A stretch of 26,637 nucleotides of DNA from Thalassiosira profunda (GCA_036939355.1 JALLAP010000071.1:1-26637); one strand, 5' to 3'. Shown: positions 8,701-17,293, counted from the stretch's first letter. Notes: a model not told the origin generated them from the sequence alone. Numbers and translations are program-made.

Positions 8701-11700
8701 CAGTTTCCTGCAGACCCATAGGGTGAAGCTCGCCGTATTGCGTAGTCCCTTCTCTTCTTTTGAGTCTGGCATGCCCCAGGTGCCCGTTACGCGTCCCGTC
8801 CGGCTTCCATCAGTCGATATCAGGGGCGGCAGGTCCGATTCCTCGATTCTGCGGATAATGTCTCGGTGCTTCGAGCGCGACAGTCTCGAGTGGTAGGCGT
8901 GCTTCTCATGTGCTTGTCTGATTTGGACGTTTGCTTTCTCGATGCTTGTCAAGTCCAGCTCGAAATCGCTGCAGTAGGCCTGCCAGTTGTCTGATTTGAG
9001 TGGGTCGGTGTCCTCCTCCGTTCTCGTCCAAATCATCTGGGTTAGCTGCGCTCTGACGTCCCATTCGATGCTCTTGATCGTTTCCCTAAAGGTGTTGACC
9101 AGATCTTCTTTAGTAAGCTCCCAGCCCCAGCTCGCAATCCTCCAGATGTTGGGGTTGTAGAGCAACGAAAGGTTGCCATTGGCTCGTGCAACAGTCTCCT
9201 CAAATAAGGCTTGTAACTTTCCATGGAGCATGAAGTCGGTCAGTTTCTTGTCTCCATTGCCAAGGTATGGCGATTTGGGGTCTGAGCCTTGGAAATGCAG
9301 GTCTCCCATCGACCTCAGGACGTATTCGTCAGGGTTGGCCTGTTCCCGTTTGTCTCTCGTCACTTCCCGGAGCAGCTCGAGGAAGCGAGTGGTGATCGGG
9401 TCTTTGTCGTCTCGCAGGAAGACACCAAAGGAGCTCAGCTTCCTGACGTTGTCGTCCATGGCTCTCGTATAATCTGGTTGGTGTTTGGCGCCCAGCTTCC
9501 TCGTCAGCTCGAGGCTTCCTCTGACGGCTCGGCCAGTGTTGTCCGCCGCATGAAGTGCGCATTCCATTTCTCGCGCGACGCCCTTTAGATTCCTGGTGGC
9601 GAAGCTGCCCACCCCGGCCCCGAAATTGGAGGTCGTTCGCAGCAGGTTGATGGCGCAGTCTGACGCCGTTTGTCCAAAAGTTTTGTGGAGCTTCTTTACT
9701 ATCTCCTTGTCGAGCTTGTTGAGGCAGCTCATGGGGATCTTCGAGAGGAGAACTGCCCATTCTGCCGTAGGAATGAGGTAAGTGTTGGCCATCGTCGCTG
9801 CCACGCCTGGTCCTTGCTCCCTTGGAATGCGAAAGGTCTTGATCTTGCGACTGGCTTTCTCAACAATCTTAACGCCCGTCGCTGCAGTATCGCCGTTTCC
9901 TTTGAAGAAGACGCCTAGAATCCTCTTGATTTCGGGTATGAAGCGTTTGAACGCCTCCTTCTCCTCATTCGTGGCATCTTTGCCAGGACGTCGGACGGTG
10001 AATTTGATGGGCATCTTTGCGTGTTTAGGTCCCCCGACCTCGTAGCCAAATTCGAAGGTATTCACATGGTCGGGCAGTCCCTCGAGGTCTTTCGGGCTGA
10101 GGTTGCATAGCGTAATCTCGCTTTTATTGCCGTGTCTTGGCAGTTTCATCACGATGGAGAAGTTCCCCGAGCGTCCCACCAGAACCTCTCCCGCCTCTAA
10201 CATGTCTCTCAGGTTGACCAGGTGTTCGTCTTGCATGAGCTCGCTCTCCGAGTAGTTGTATCGGATTCTCTCGTCCAAGTCTCTGTTATTGCCGTCGTGG
10301 AACGTGCGTTCGGAGTCGTCCGAGTAGTTTGTAATGTTGTTGATCATCTCCCAGTTGTTCTCCACGTCTTGCTCGTCCCTGCAGGCCAGTTTGTAGCCCT
10401 TCAGGTGCTTGATCGGCGCCTTCTCGTCATTTCCGATCTTCCATTGGTCAGTCTTCGCTTTGGATACCAAGTTGCAGCAGATGACGCTGAGCTTCTGCCC
10501 CTGCGGCAGGCCTACCAGAAACATAATCTCCACTACTCCTCTGTTAGTTTGCACGAAGCATCTCCTGTCGGTCATGTCCTCCGATTTGATCTCGACAAAA
10601 CCTTGGTCGGGCAGCCCCGAGCCGATCATTGTCATGTGTTGGAGTGCGTGCAGTATGCGGTCGAAGTACTTCTCCTCGTCCTCGTCGAGGATTCCCACCT
10701 TTTCGCCCGAGATGTAGCATTCCTCCAGCATTATGATAAGCGGGATCATAGCATCGATGGCGCTTTTGCCGCGTCTGTATGCAAAGAGGTGGTCGTCCAG
10801 TATCCCAGCTGATTCCACTGCACGACTGAGGTCATTATAGATGATGGTATTGATGAAGGCCCATACATCATGGATCAAGGCGATCGGTCGTGTCTCGCCC
10901 GGTTTGCCAGGCTTGGGGATGGGAATGCGGTCGAGTTCTTTGACCAGCTTTGGGGCGATCCTCGTGGCGAGAATGAAGTTGATTCCTCTAAGCCAGTGAC
11001 CTGCCCAGCTCATTGGAAGGCGTCCGAGCACCGCGAGGTGGAAGCCCGCCCTTCTGGCTTTGCCTGGAATCGAGCCAATTGCATTCATGAATTCTCTTTC
11101 AACTCCTGGGTAGGTGATTTCGTCGTTCGACAAGTCGACGGTATACTTGTAAAGAAAGGCTGTGTTTTGATCTGGCACGTCGAAGCACTTTGCCATATCT
11201 TCCGTATGTGCTTCTTTCACCCTCTCCTTGTCCTCGTCTGCTAGGAAGTCTGCGTTGTCTCTGATGAGCTGCCGCACTCTCTCTTCGTCTGGTGGAGGCT
11301 TGTTCCGGTCGATCACAAAAGCTTTGTTTCCATCCTCGTCCACTGTTTCCTCCATGTAGTGGATGTTCACCTTCTCCCCTGCATTCGACGTCCAGTAGGA
11401 TTGTTGTTGCTTTGTTGCCATTCGTTGCTCCTCGTCGGAGATTGTTGGTCTGGTGCGACGCAAATTGTCCTCGCCACGAGGTTGGTTTTCGTCGATGAGA
11501 ATTCTCGTGCTCGCCTGCGGTCCTTGTTGTTCGTCTCTGGCGTATGTCTCGGTTGCGGGCTTGAGGTTCCCCTTCAAGATGTCTGATTTCATGCGGTCTT
11601 TGAATCTCCTGTTGTTGCTCCTGCTCAGTTTGCCCTTCAGTCTGTTTAGGTTTTTCCTCGCCGTCTCCAAGCCCTCCAGCGTTCTCTGGATGCTGTCCCT

Positions 11701-14535
11701 CTCGTTGCTAAAGTTCTCATGTTGATCCATCGACCAGCTCGGCATCTCGATGCTTGTCCAAAATTGGCTCAGATCGGGTCGAATGTTGTCTATCGAGTCT
11801 GTCTCGCCCGTTTCCTCGGCGTCGTCTCCTGTTGGGGCGCTATCTCCCTCGTGGAAACCATCGGTATATTTGTTGATCCGCTTGATGATGTATGGGTCTT
11901 GGCCGTTCTCTTCCAGCAGTTTCTCCATGCTCTCGTAGAGTGAGCGGTCTTCTTCTCTGGCGCCGTCGAAGAGTTTCATTCTGTTTGCAGTTGAGCCATC
12001 CAGGTAGTCCAGGCCCATTCTTCTCTTTCGGATGGCCTCGTGCTCCCGCATCTCCTTTTCTTTGATGAGTTCTTGGAAGCGTGCCAGGATGCGCACCCCC
12101 TCCCGTACGTCATCGTCTCCCTGTTTCCTGATCCAGTCGAGCACCTTTATGATCTTTTGCAGCTCTGGCGCTGACACTGCCCCGTTTTGTTTCTCGCTCT
12201 GTAGTTTGAGACGTTTGACATCTGCCAACGCCTTCTTCACCGCGTTCTCTAGTTTGTTGAGGCTTTTCCTGTTGCGGCGAAGGGCTTGGAAGATGTCGTC
12301 CGGCGGGGCTACGTGCGGTTGTTTCCTTTTCCTGCTCGAAGAATGCCCAGCCGACTGCGGGCGTATAATACGCACGATGCCCAGTTTCTCCGCTCCTGTT
12401 TCGATCGAACTGTTGAGCAAATCAAAGTAGTGATTGAGCATATCGCGTAGCTCTGGCGTGCGTCTGATGAGCCTGAGCTCGTCATTCTCCTGTTCTTCTC
12501 TAGCAAGGCGCTTGATTTCGTCCCGGATCTTGTCGCCCAAGGCGCTAATGCTGTCGTTCAGCACCTGCAGATCCTCGTCCTTCTCGAAGGTCTGCTTGAT
12601 CTTGGTTAGCATTTTGTAGTTCGAGTCCGACTCGAGCTCTTCGGCGCTCTTCTCCGTCTTATATTTGAAGTCAGCAATCTTGCTGTCTTTCATTATTGGT
12701 TCCATCTCGATGTTGTAGATTTTGCCGAATTGTATCTTGCTGATTGGCTCAGTCTCGGTATCCTTCCAAGGTATTCCAGTATCGATGTCCGCGAGGATGA
12801 GATGGTGATCTGACTTGTGCACAGCAATGTGTATCGCTGCATCATCAATAGCAAAATGCTTCGTGCTGTTCTTGGTCCTCTCGTCGCCGCAGAAGTGGTC
12901 GATGCCCCTGTCTGTGGCGCGCCCTCGCCTAGTGTAGTACTTTTTCCCTTCGTCGTTGTACCGGTCTCTCCCTATCGATCTCTGTCCGGTCTTGAACGCC
13001 CACTTGAGCACTCCTAGCTTGTGTTGCTCATATGCCTTGCCACTGTTGTAGTGTTTCGACGTGGACACCGTATCTTGCAGGTCGCCTGCAGTGATGAGGA
13101 AGCTGTTATGTTTCTTTTCCTTGCACTGGCGCTGGTGCTTCCGTAGCCTCCCCGAGAGATGATTGATGATGCTCTTTCTCGTGATGTTGCTTTGCAGGGC
13201 GGTGGCGGGCGTGCCTGCGTCCTTCGTCACGCCGTATACGCCAAAGATCTTCACCAGGGTGTCTTCGTTTGTGCGCAGATCGATGTCAATGACCCTGCCC
13301 TCCTCAAAGATATTGATGCTGCCTTCTACGAGGGGCATCAATCTCGCTTTGATCAGAACCCACTGGTATTTCGAGACGAAGATCTCGAACCCTAACCTCC
13401 GTGCCAGTCTGATCCATCGGTCCTGCTCTCGTTTGTCGTACTCCTTCGTGAGGCTAGTCGGCTCTTGAATGGTTGCAAAGTCGCATCGAGCAGCATTTAG
13501 GTATTCCAGAAGGTATCCCAATTTGTTTCGCAACCCTCCACCAGCATTCCAAGATATAAGTCTCATGCAGCCCTTCAGTACCTCAGTTTTGATTCCTCCG
13601 TCTTCCAGGTTCAGTGAGTAGTTTGAGTCTAGCGATTGTTCTGAGATGTCTGAGGCTGCGCTTTCGGACGAGAGAGAGTCGCTGCCCTCTGAGCGTTCGT
13701 CTGCTTTCCAGCCGCGGGCCTTTGAGCAGTTGCGCACGACATCTATGTTTCCGATCAAGTACGCTTGCTCATGGTCAACGAGAGAATCCTCGTCGCTCGA
13801 GAGATCCTCGGCTGGGTTGGGGCTAAAATCGCTCAGGTCGGAGTCCTGCGCGGTTGGCAGCGTTGGCTCTTCTGTTTGCCTTCCAAAGGGTTTTGTATCA
13901 GAGAAATTGATGATCACTTGCACTTCCTCCTCGGTCGAGTCCTTCTCGTAGATCTTCTTCGATGGTCGGTCGGTCTCGCTGTCGGTATCCTGCATATTCG
14001 TATCTCCATCTTGGTCGAGGGCCGGTTTTCCCCGTGAGCGCTTCTCTGCACGGGCTCTTATGCTGGCTTTGTTTTGCAGGGGGGTTTCTGCATCGTCGTC
14101 GTCCTCATCGGAGTGCACCGTCTCGACGATGGGCGCGGCCCGCGTGTTGTTTGCAACGTTTGGATGACCTGGGCGTGCGCGCATTGTCTGGTCACCTCGA
14201 CGGTGCACTGTGTCTGCAATTTGTAGACCTTCCAGCGCCGCGGTGGTATCATCTGCGGGCGTGCGGGGATGAGGGGGTCTCGCTGCTTTGGCCCTCCTCT
14301 TCCCGTCGGGGGTGTTCGCACCGGCATCTTTTGCCTCGTTCCTGGGCCCATCGTTGCAGATTGTCGGTCTTTTGTGTCCTTGACGTGGCTCCGTCCTCTC
14401 AGCAGCGTGCGATGGTGTTGTATTGCGTGTGTTTTGTGTTTGCGTGGTATCCTGTCGGCGGCGTTGTTTCCTTCTCTCACGTTTCCTTGCTGCCTTGTTG
14501 GAGTGGCCCCCACCGGGGGCCGGCCCCTCCGTCAT
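5743..14535 (-). CDS. ORF2: endonuclease-reverse transcriptase-RNase H polyprotein
   Basis: 2930 aa from an ATG, with no internal stop. Domains: a basic then acidic N-terminus (1-320); an APE-type endonuclease (about 322-585) with SWN330, IQE358P, GD485LQ, D546H and SD576H; a long helical charged region (620-1130); a reverse transcriptase (about 1195-1420) with motif A D1286EEKYFD, motif B GLPQGQKLS and motif C YSDD at 1404-1407; an RNase H (about 1903-2220) with D1909, E1981, D2003, H2183 and D2214. Cys-rich clusters follow: CPHC at 2371, a C/H cluster at 2699-2727, and CKEC, CRAC, CQRC at 2853-2892. The protein would nick target DNA, prime cDNA on it and remove template RNA. Oddities are the great length, Gln in place of the usual Asn in the endonuclease GDxN motif, and about 180 residues between D2003 and H2183. 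Activity looks possible since the RT and RNase H residues are kept. Confidence 0.93.
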   Translation of the reverse strand: MTEGPAPGGGHSNKAARKRERRKQRRRQDTTQTQNTRNTTPSHAAERTEPRQGHKRPTICNDGPRNEAKDAGANTPDGKRRAKAARPPHPRTPADDTTAALEGLQIADTVHRRGDQTMRARPGHPNVANNTRAAPIVETVHSDEDDDDAETPLQNKASIRARAEKRSRGKPALDQDGDTNMQDTDSETDRPSKKIYEKDSTEEEVQVIINFSDTKPFGRQTEEPTLPTAQDSDLSDFSPNPAEDLSSDEDSLVDHEQAYLIGNIDVVRNCSKARGWKADERSEGSDSLSSESAASDISEQSLDSNYSLNLEDGGIKTEVLKGCMRLISWNAGGGLRNKLGYLLEYLNAARCDFATIQEPTSLTKEYDKREQDRWIRLARRLGFEIFVSKYQWVLIKARLMPLVEGSINIFEEGRVIDIDLRTNEDTLVKIFGVYGVTKDAGTPATALQSNITRKSIINHLSGRLRKHQRQCKEKKHNSFLITAGDLQDTVSTSKHYNSGKAYEQHKLGVLKWAFKTGQRSIGRDRYNDEGKKYYTRRGRATDRGIDHFCGDERTKNSTKHFAIDDAAIHIAVHKSDHHLILADIDTGIPWKDTETEPISKIQFGKIYNIEMEPIMKDSKIADFKYKTEKSAEELESDSNYKMLTKIKQTFEKDEDLQVLNDSISALGDKIRDEIKRLAREEQENDELRLIRRTPELRDMLNHYFDLLNSSIETGAEKLGIVRIIRPQSAGHSSSRKRKQPHVAPPDDIFQALRRNRKSLNKLENAVKKALADVKRLKLQSEKQNGAVSAPELQKIIKVLDWIRKQGDDDVREGVRILARFQELIKEKEMREHEAIRKRRMGLDYLDGSTANRMKLFDGAREEDRSLYESMEKLLEENGQDPYIIKRINKYTDGFHEGDSAPTGDDAEETGETDSIDNIRPDLSQFWTSIEMPSWSMDQHENFSNERDSIQRTLEGLETARKNLNRLKGKLSRSNNRRFKDRMKSDILKGNLKPATETYARDEQQGPQASTRILIDENQPRGEDNLRRTRPTISDEEQRMATKQQQSYWTSNAGEKVNIHYMEETVDEDGNKAFVIDRNKPPPDEERVRQLIRDNADFLADEDKERVKEAHTEDMAKCFDVPDQNTAFLYKYTVDLSNDEITYPGVEREFMNAIGSIPGKARRAGFHLAVLGRLPMSWAGHWLRGINFILATRIAPKLVKELDRIPIPKPGKPGETRPIALIHDVWAFINTIIYNDLSRAVESAGILDDHLFAYRRGKSAIDAMIPLIIMLEECYISGEKVGILDEDEEKYFDRILHALQHMTMIGSGLPDQGFVEIKSEDMTDRRCFVQTNRGVVEIMFLVGLPQGQKLSVICCNLVSKAKTDQWKIGNDEKAPIKHLKGYKLACRDEQDVENNWEMINNITNYSDDSERTFHDGNNRDLDERIRYNYSESELMQDEHLVNLRDMLEAGEVLVGRSGNFSIVMKLPRHGNKSEITLCNLSPKDLEGLPDHVNTFEFGYEVGGPKHAKMPIKFTVRRPGKDATNEEKEAFKRFIPEIKRILGVFFKGNGDTAATGVKIVEKASRKIKTFRIPREQGPGVAATMANTYLIPTAEWAVLLSKIPMSCLNKLDKEIVKKLHKTFGQTASDCAINLLRTTSNFGAGVGSFATRNLKGVAREMECALHAADNTGRAVRGSLELTRKLGAKHQPDYTRAMDDNVRKLSSFGVFLRDDKDPITTRFLELLREVTRDKREQANPDEYVLRSMGDLHFQGSDPKSPYLGNGDKKLTDFMLHGKLQALFEETVARANGNLSLLYNPNIWRIASWGWELTKEDLVNTFRETIKSIEWDVRAQLTQMIWTRTEEDTDPLKSDNWQAYCSDFELDLTSIEKANVQIRQAHEKHAYHSRLSRSKHRDIIRRIEESDLPPLISTDGSRTGRVTGTWGMPDSKEEKGLRNTASFTLWVCRKLEEGEDYTDMKWEAQYSCVARLPDRTGHEYTDNGQGEGHAITLAEEFLPPNVAAIFVTDSDALKTIARSTRDGTVPSHRALVRRVLSGSGKGCVSRLLLAQSLYSIKAREMIKGTAIIVHEFGASEEGYAFTGGDEDLDYDYELDQPGEAGEVAMLDNIADLTNHHFQMANNRRPADLVKPLLPSAVSLDEQFERKQYKTMEPFASRMEKFTATGGQRAWKQTSHEMHPHRPYYKVKSHQFKKKSEETLVEGREEASPCHLLAISNHISDKQCDLKLKFMVGDKTLQEALAERGGSRTFDVRASVVSTRFNFYVEGRQIQKSVGKVIAEMADQERRRRACTRDDQGILSRNEDLIDMEINELGWRGGFSRLARGQTNNLVRAMRLDTQLRAFHASRIEENVSFKDMTNDDRKAYLCEERRSGIYDLCPHCGAQEFEEHREMLLEFTAYCSSTKEEKSRSEYKPMAIDRNDIRRANITHSQVCTHPSLVKARSIGNDLVNRNLEALLQHSKTIQSKLRRRKDQATLHEHLRQTLSAYEKSKFIGSRGMRNQNGITIIERSTNETIRRSREWSNYIRQRHPLGEERERAQVSLNNWKTAIELGLFRPEGTGMIDIHRQIVLDTGWLGWLPNIWRDTIDLWWRNIAPKLVDDADKKELRAGLMQRLEWLRFAIFMRADFIQMATKGYTKSYKDEMKKELESTEDSEEASEDESDETFEPDEDDSIESYFPSDELLDAEEAKEGTEEMDITAEKNRFHCEGERCRIARHQRADHSMVNTKSIVCTKCKRNEKDMVTLNDIETRLIGQAGDGTLIGLIEKPSNKSNGATLKSLITKVMENEEGFKLESRILRRIALCTLLVASQVGRAHHGIDQPPEGAARDTTRKKAGSTCTCTGTHDTQTLNNAGLPNATLCKECWKYKARRSRRGATSCRACGEERPEYKVSEGLVCQRCQLRWLLIRNSTKIRMEEALKLADDANTNPVECEAGRVH

Positions 14536-15184
14536 CGTGGCTCGGGAGTCGTCCGTCTACATGCCGCCGTGTGTCTCCTATTGCTCCCTTATCTTCTTTG
14601 GGCGGAGAGAGGGGCGTGGGGGGCTGGGAGGGGGGCTTTTGTCTTGCGGATATGAGGGGCTGGGGTCTGTCTTTCGCACGCGAGGACTGGAGGATTTTCT
14701 TATTCCAATTTTAGCGATCCTCTAGTACTGCTTGGTTGTTGTCGGAACGCGTGCGATCTCGCTGAAAAGAGGTGCCAACGACAGCCTGACAGGTCCTTTG
14801 CGTTTCATTTTCTGTGCGTGATGATTGGTTGGGGAGGGCTGTTTTGGGTCAGACCGTTGTCACGGGATGCGGTTTTCGTTAGTAACATTCGAGAGTGGAT
14901 GGAGTGGTGCATGTTTGTCGCTTGCTTAAGCGGTTGGTCGATCGTCGAGTATGTTAGAGTATGGGACGAGTATATTTTTTGAGTATGGGCTGCGTTTGAG
15001 TATGTATTGTCTAATATGTGTCAGGTATTACCTGTCCCTCTGCAGGGGGTCTATTAGAGCGAGTTGCTAGCGCTGCGGGGCGCTTCCAGGTGCGCAAGAG
15101 ACTTGATGATCGGTCTCGAGGGCGTTGCAAGTATTGTTGTTGTGTAGTCTGTGGCGCAGTGTCCAGGTTGGGGGCGTGGTGTTT
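14536..15184 (-). other. ORF1-ORF2 spacer with a cluster of ATACTC words
   Basis: 649 bp without a supported gene. On the minus strand the word ATACTC occurs five times within 57 bp (plus-strand GAGTAT at 14947, 14957, 14968, 14981 and 14998). The starts are 10, 11, 13 and 17 bp apart, so three are close to helical phase. This could be a protein-binding array driving a separate ORF2 transcript, or simply local low complexity. The size of the spacer makes read-through or termination-reinitiation from ORF1 to ORF2 unlikely. Confidence 0.35.
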
Positions 15185-16663
15185 CTAGGCGATCTTCTCG
15201 AGCTTGTTCGCCGCAGGCGCCCCGTTGCGGAGCTTCGTGGCCTCCAGGATTTTGACGCGGTCTCCCTCCTCGACGGGTTCGCTTCCCACGACATTGCTGG
15301 TCCAGAATCTCACACCCTGGTTGACTCCCTCCAGTACGTCGATGTAGCCGTAGGGGCGTGCGTTGTGTTCGGGCGTCAAGTTGACGTATTTGACTACGCC
15401 TTCGGCGCCCACGAGTTGGACGTTGTCGTATGGATTGTTGCGCGGCATACGCTGACCCCCTCCGCGTCCGCGGCCGTTTGTACGCCCATTCTGCCTCGAA
15501 TGAGGGTGGCCCATCGGCCTTCCCTGGTGGGCGTTGTGGGAGGACACGCCGCTCTTCTGGGTCTTGTTGGGCATGGACTCGGGGACGGGGAGCGTGCGTT
15601 TCAGGTGGTTGGTGCCTTTGGCATTGTTGTCGTTGGTGATGGTGTCGGTGCGGACGTTGAGGCACAGTTTCTCCAGCATGGTGTTGACGGTCTCGCAGGA
15701 GGTGTCCTCGTGTTCGGTGGTGGTCAGGACCTTCTCGTAGTTCTCGATGTCGATGTCCAACACCTTGATTTTGTCTTGCAGGCTCGTCATCTGCTCCTCC
15801 AGGATCTCGCGGTGTTTCAGTGCCGAGTTCTTGCTCTTCTCGATGGCGGTCTTGAGTTCCCCCAGCCTGGCCTTGTCCGCCAGGGCCACCTGCTGGCCCA
15901 GGTGGAAGCTCACCACGTTGTCGGCCGGGTTCCCCGCAATCGCCACCTTCATTCCTTGATCGATCCGGAAGCACTGCGTGTCGATGTTCTTCTCGTTGCC
16001 GTCCTCCCCCAGTACGTACTGGATGCCGTTGTACGCGTCCATGCACGAGTAGAAAGTGGTTCCATTGGGCCCATCGAGGGCCGAGATGCTCAACATGATC
16101 GGTTTGCTCTCGTTTGGGGGCAGGGTGATGTCCACGCCGTCTTCCGTGCCCAACTTCAGGGCGCTGCCCTGCTTGGGCATGGCCGTGGTCTTACCCATGG
16201 CAAAGATGACGTCGGCCGTCTTGAATTGGTATTCTGCGCCGGCTTTGGTGTTCTCCTCCTCGTCCTTCTTCTCCTTGTCGGTGGCGTTTGCGTCCTCCTT
16301 TCCCTTCGCGTCGGCGTGCTCCTGCAGCTTGGATAGGGCGCTCGCCTGGTTGATGTTGCTGAGGATCGGGTCAGTGGTCTCGAGGTTGGTCTTGGCTCCG
16401 GTGGTGTCGTCCGTCATGTCTCCATTGGCCGTGCCGGTTTTGACGTTTTGGTCGGCGTCATTGTCCCCCGTTCCTGCGTCCTGGACCGTTTTGGGGCTCT
16501 CGGCCGGGGGAGAGGGCGGGCCCCGGGGTTTGTCTTCGTCCTCGCTCATGTCGGTGTCGTAGTCGAAGGGCCTGACGATCCTCTCGTGGTCGATCTCTCG
16601 GAGTATGGCAGCCGCGTCGTCGCGGGCTGTCGTTGGCTGTTGTTTGTCGGGGGATTGTGGCAT
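15185..16663 (-). CDS. ORF1: coiled-coil, RG-rich, cold-shock-like nucleic-acid-binding protein
   Basis: 492 aa from an ATG in good context (CCCACCATGCC). The frame extends 14 codons further upstream, but only to a TTG. The N-terminal 150 residues are charged and probably disordered. Residues about 150-255 look globular. Residues about 265-320 form a heptad-like helical stretch (KSKNSALKHREILEEQMTSL), a probable coiled coil. Residues about 380-410 are Arg/Gly-rich. The last 70 residues read like a cold-shock/OB fold: GVVKYVN, then GYIDV, VRFWTS, EEGDRVKI and a final GAPAANKL, matching the strand order of the family. Position upstream of the RT frame and the layout of coiled coil, basic linker and RNA-binding fold suggest an ORF1p-like RNA chaperone. 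The cold-shock match is by eye and distant. Confidence 0.75.
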   Translation of the reverse strand: MPQSPDKQQPTTARDDAAAILREIDHERIVRPFDYDTDMSEDEDKPRGPPSPPAESPKTVQDAGTGDNDADQNVKTGTANGDMTDDTTGAKTNLETTDPILSNINQASALSKLQEHADAKGKEDANATDKEKKDEEENTKAGAEYQFKTADVIFAMGKTTAMPKQGSALKLGTEDGVDITLPPNESKPIMLSISALDGPNGTTFYSCMDAYNGIQYVLGEDGNEKNIDTQCFRIDQGMKVAIAGNPADNVVSFHLGQQVALADKARLGELKTAIEKSKNSALKHREILEEQMTSLQDKIKVLDIDIENYEKVLTTTEHEDTSCETVNTMLEKLCLNVRTDTITNDNNAKGTNHLKRTLPVPESMPNKTQKSGVSSHNAHQGRPMGHPHSRQNGRTNGRGRGGGQRMPRNNPYDNVQLVGAEGVVKYVNLTPEHNARPYGYIDVLEGVNQGVRFWTSNVVGSEPVEEGDRVKILEATKLRNGAPAANKLEKIA

Positions 16664-17293
16664 GGTGGGTTGGCGCTGGGTTGCAAGGTAAGTGTGAGCA
16701 GACAATCTGCTGTCTAACGGCGTTCGCTATAGGATGCGTGTATTTCTGCGGTTGCTCTGTCGTTTCCGAGTGGGTCCTCTAGAGGTGTCGAGGGTGATTC
16801 CTTCCCTCCCGCTCGATGTTTGGCGCTGGTCGTCTGTCGGCTGACTGCTAGTCTGAGTGGAGACTTTTCCACGTCTTGTTTCCAAGCAGTTGATGATGGC
16901 TGTGCTGTCGTCGTGGTCTCTCTCTGCCCTTGTCGTTGGTGTTGCGGGGTTCGCGAGGGTCTCGTCTCGAAAAAAGAGCCGGTTTCCTCTAGCTCAGTCC
17001 GTACTCGGCCGATTTGAAAGCGGAAAGTTGCAGCCAGTGTCCGAGTGGTCTAGATAGGTGATTATTGGTGTCTGTTGCGTCTGTTGTCCATCTCCTACGT
17101 CCTCGTTTCGGCCGTCCATTGTCTCCCCGACGGGGAGGGCCTTTTTCGGGGGACCCGATTTCGAATTTTTTCTAAATTTGGCGCTTTGCGAAGTTTCTTA
17201 GACGCTCCTCTGTCTTCGTCCGCCCGTCCGCTCGCCCGCCCGCCCGCCGCCAAAGCACCGACAAGCTACCTACGCTGCGCTGACCTACCGCTG
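16664..17293. other. Element 5' leader and junction with the hydroxylase promoter
   Basis: No supported gene. From 16664 to about 17,100 the plus strand is G+T-rich like the element, and on the minus strand this would be the ORF1 leader and internal promoter. From about 17,200 it becomes a C-rich run (repeated CGCCCG words at 17220-17250) typical of a host leader just before the next ATG. The element 5' end therefore lies somewhere in about 17,000-17,200. No target-site duplication was recognised. An open frame reaches back to 17075, but only from a TTG. Confidence 0.4.

Larger units (their letters stand above)
200..17100 (-). mobile_element. Giant multi-ORF non-LTR (LINE-type) retroelement, boundaries approximate
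   Basis: The core protein has endonuclease/exonuclease/phosphatase, reverse transcriptase and RNase H domains in the order typical of APE-type non-LTR retrotransposons. Reading on the minus strand the order is ORF1, ORF2, ORF3, ORF4, with ORF5 antisense at the 3' end. All main frames are open, so the copy looks young. No long terminal repeats, integrase or aspartic protease were seen, which argues against an LTR element. About 17 kb is far above the usual 4-8 kb for LINEs. The ends are inferred from where the plus-strand G+T richness starts (about 200) and stops (about 17,000-17,200). No poly(A) tail or target-site duplication could be identified, so the true ends may differ and the left end could lie outside the window. 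ORF4 and ORF5 are assigned by position and composition only. Confidence 0.75.

Noticed and set aside
16664..16705. 14-codon extension of ORF1
   Set aside because: The start would be TTG; the ATG at 16663 has a good eukaryotic context.
200..17170. A target-site duplication (TCTAAAGTTTG near 241 and TCTAAATTTGG near 17170)
   Set aside because: Only an imperfect, A/T-rich resemblance and not at clear element ends; it could easily be chance.
200..17200. LTR retrotransposon or viral integration as an explanation of the large unit
   Set aside because: No terminal repeats, integrase, aspartic protease, capsid or polymerase-B motifs were seen, and the endonuclease-RT-RNase H order fits a non-LTR element.
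17075..17293. 73-codon upstream extension of the hydroxylase
   Set aside because: It starts at TTG, is Arg/Ala/Pro-rich leader-like sequence and overlaps the likely element junction.
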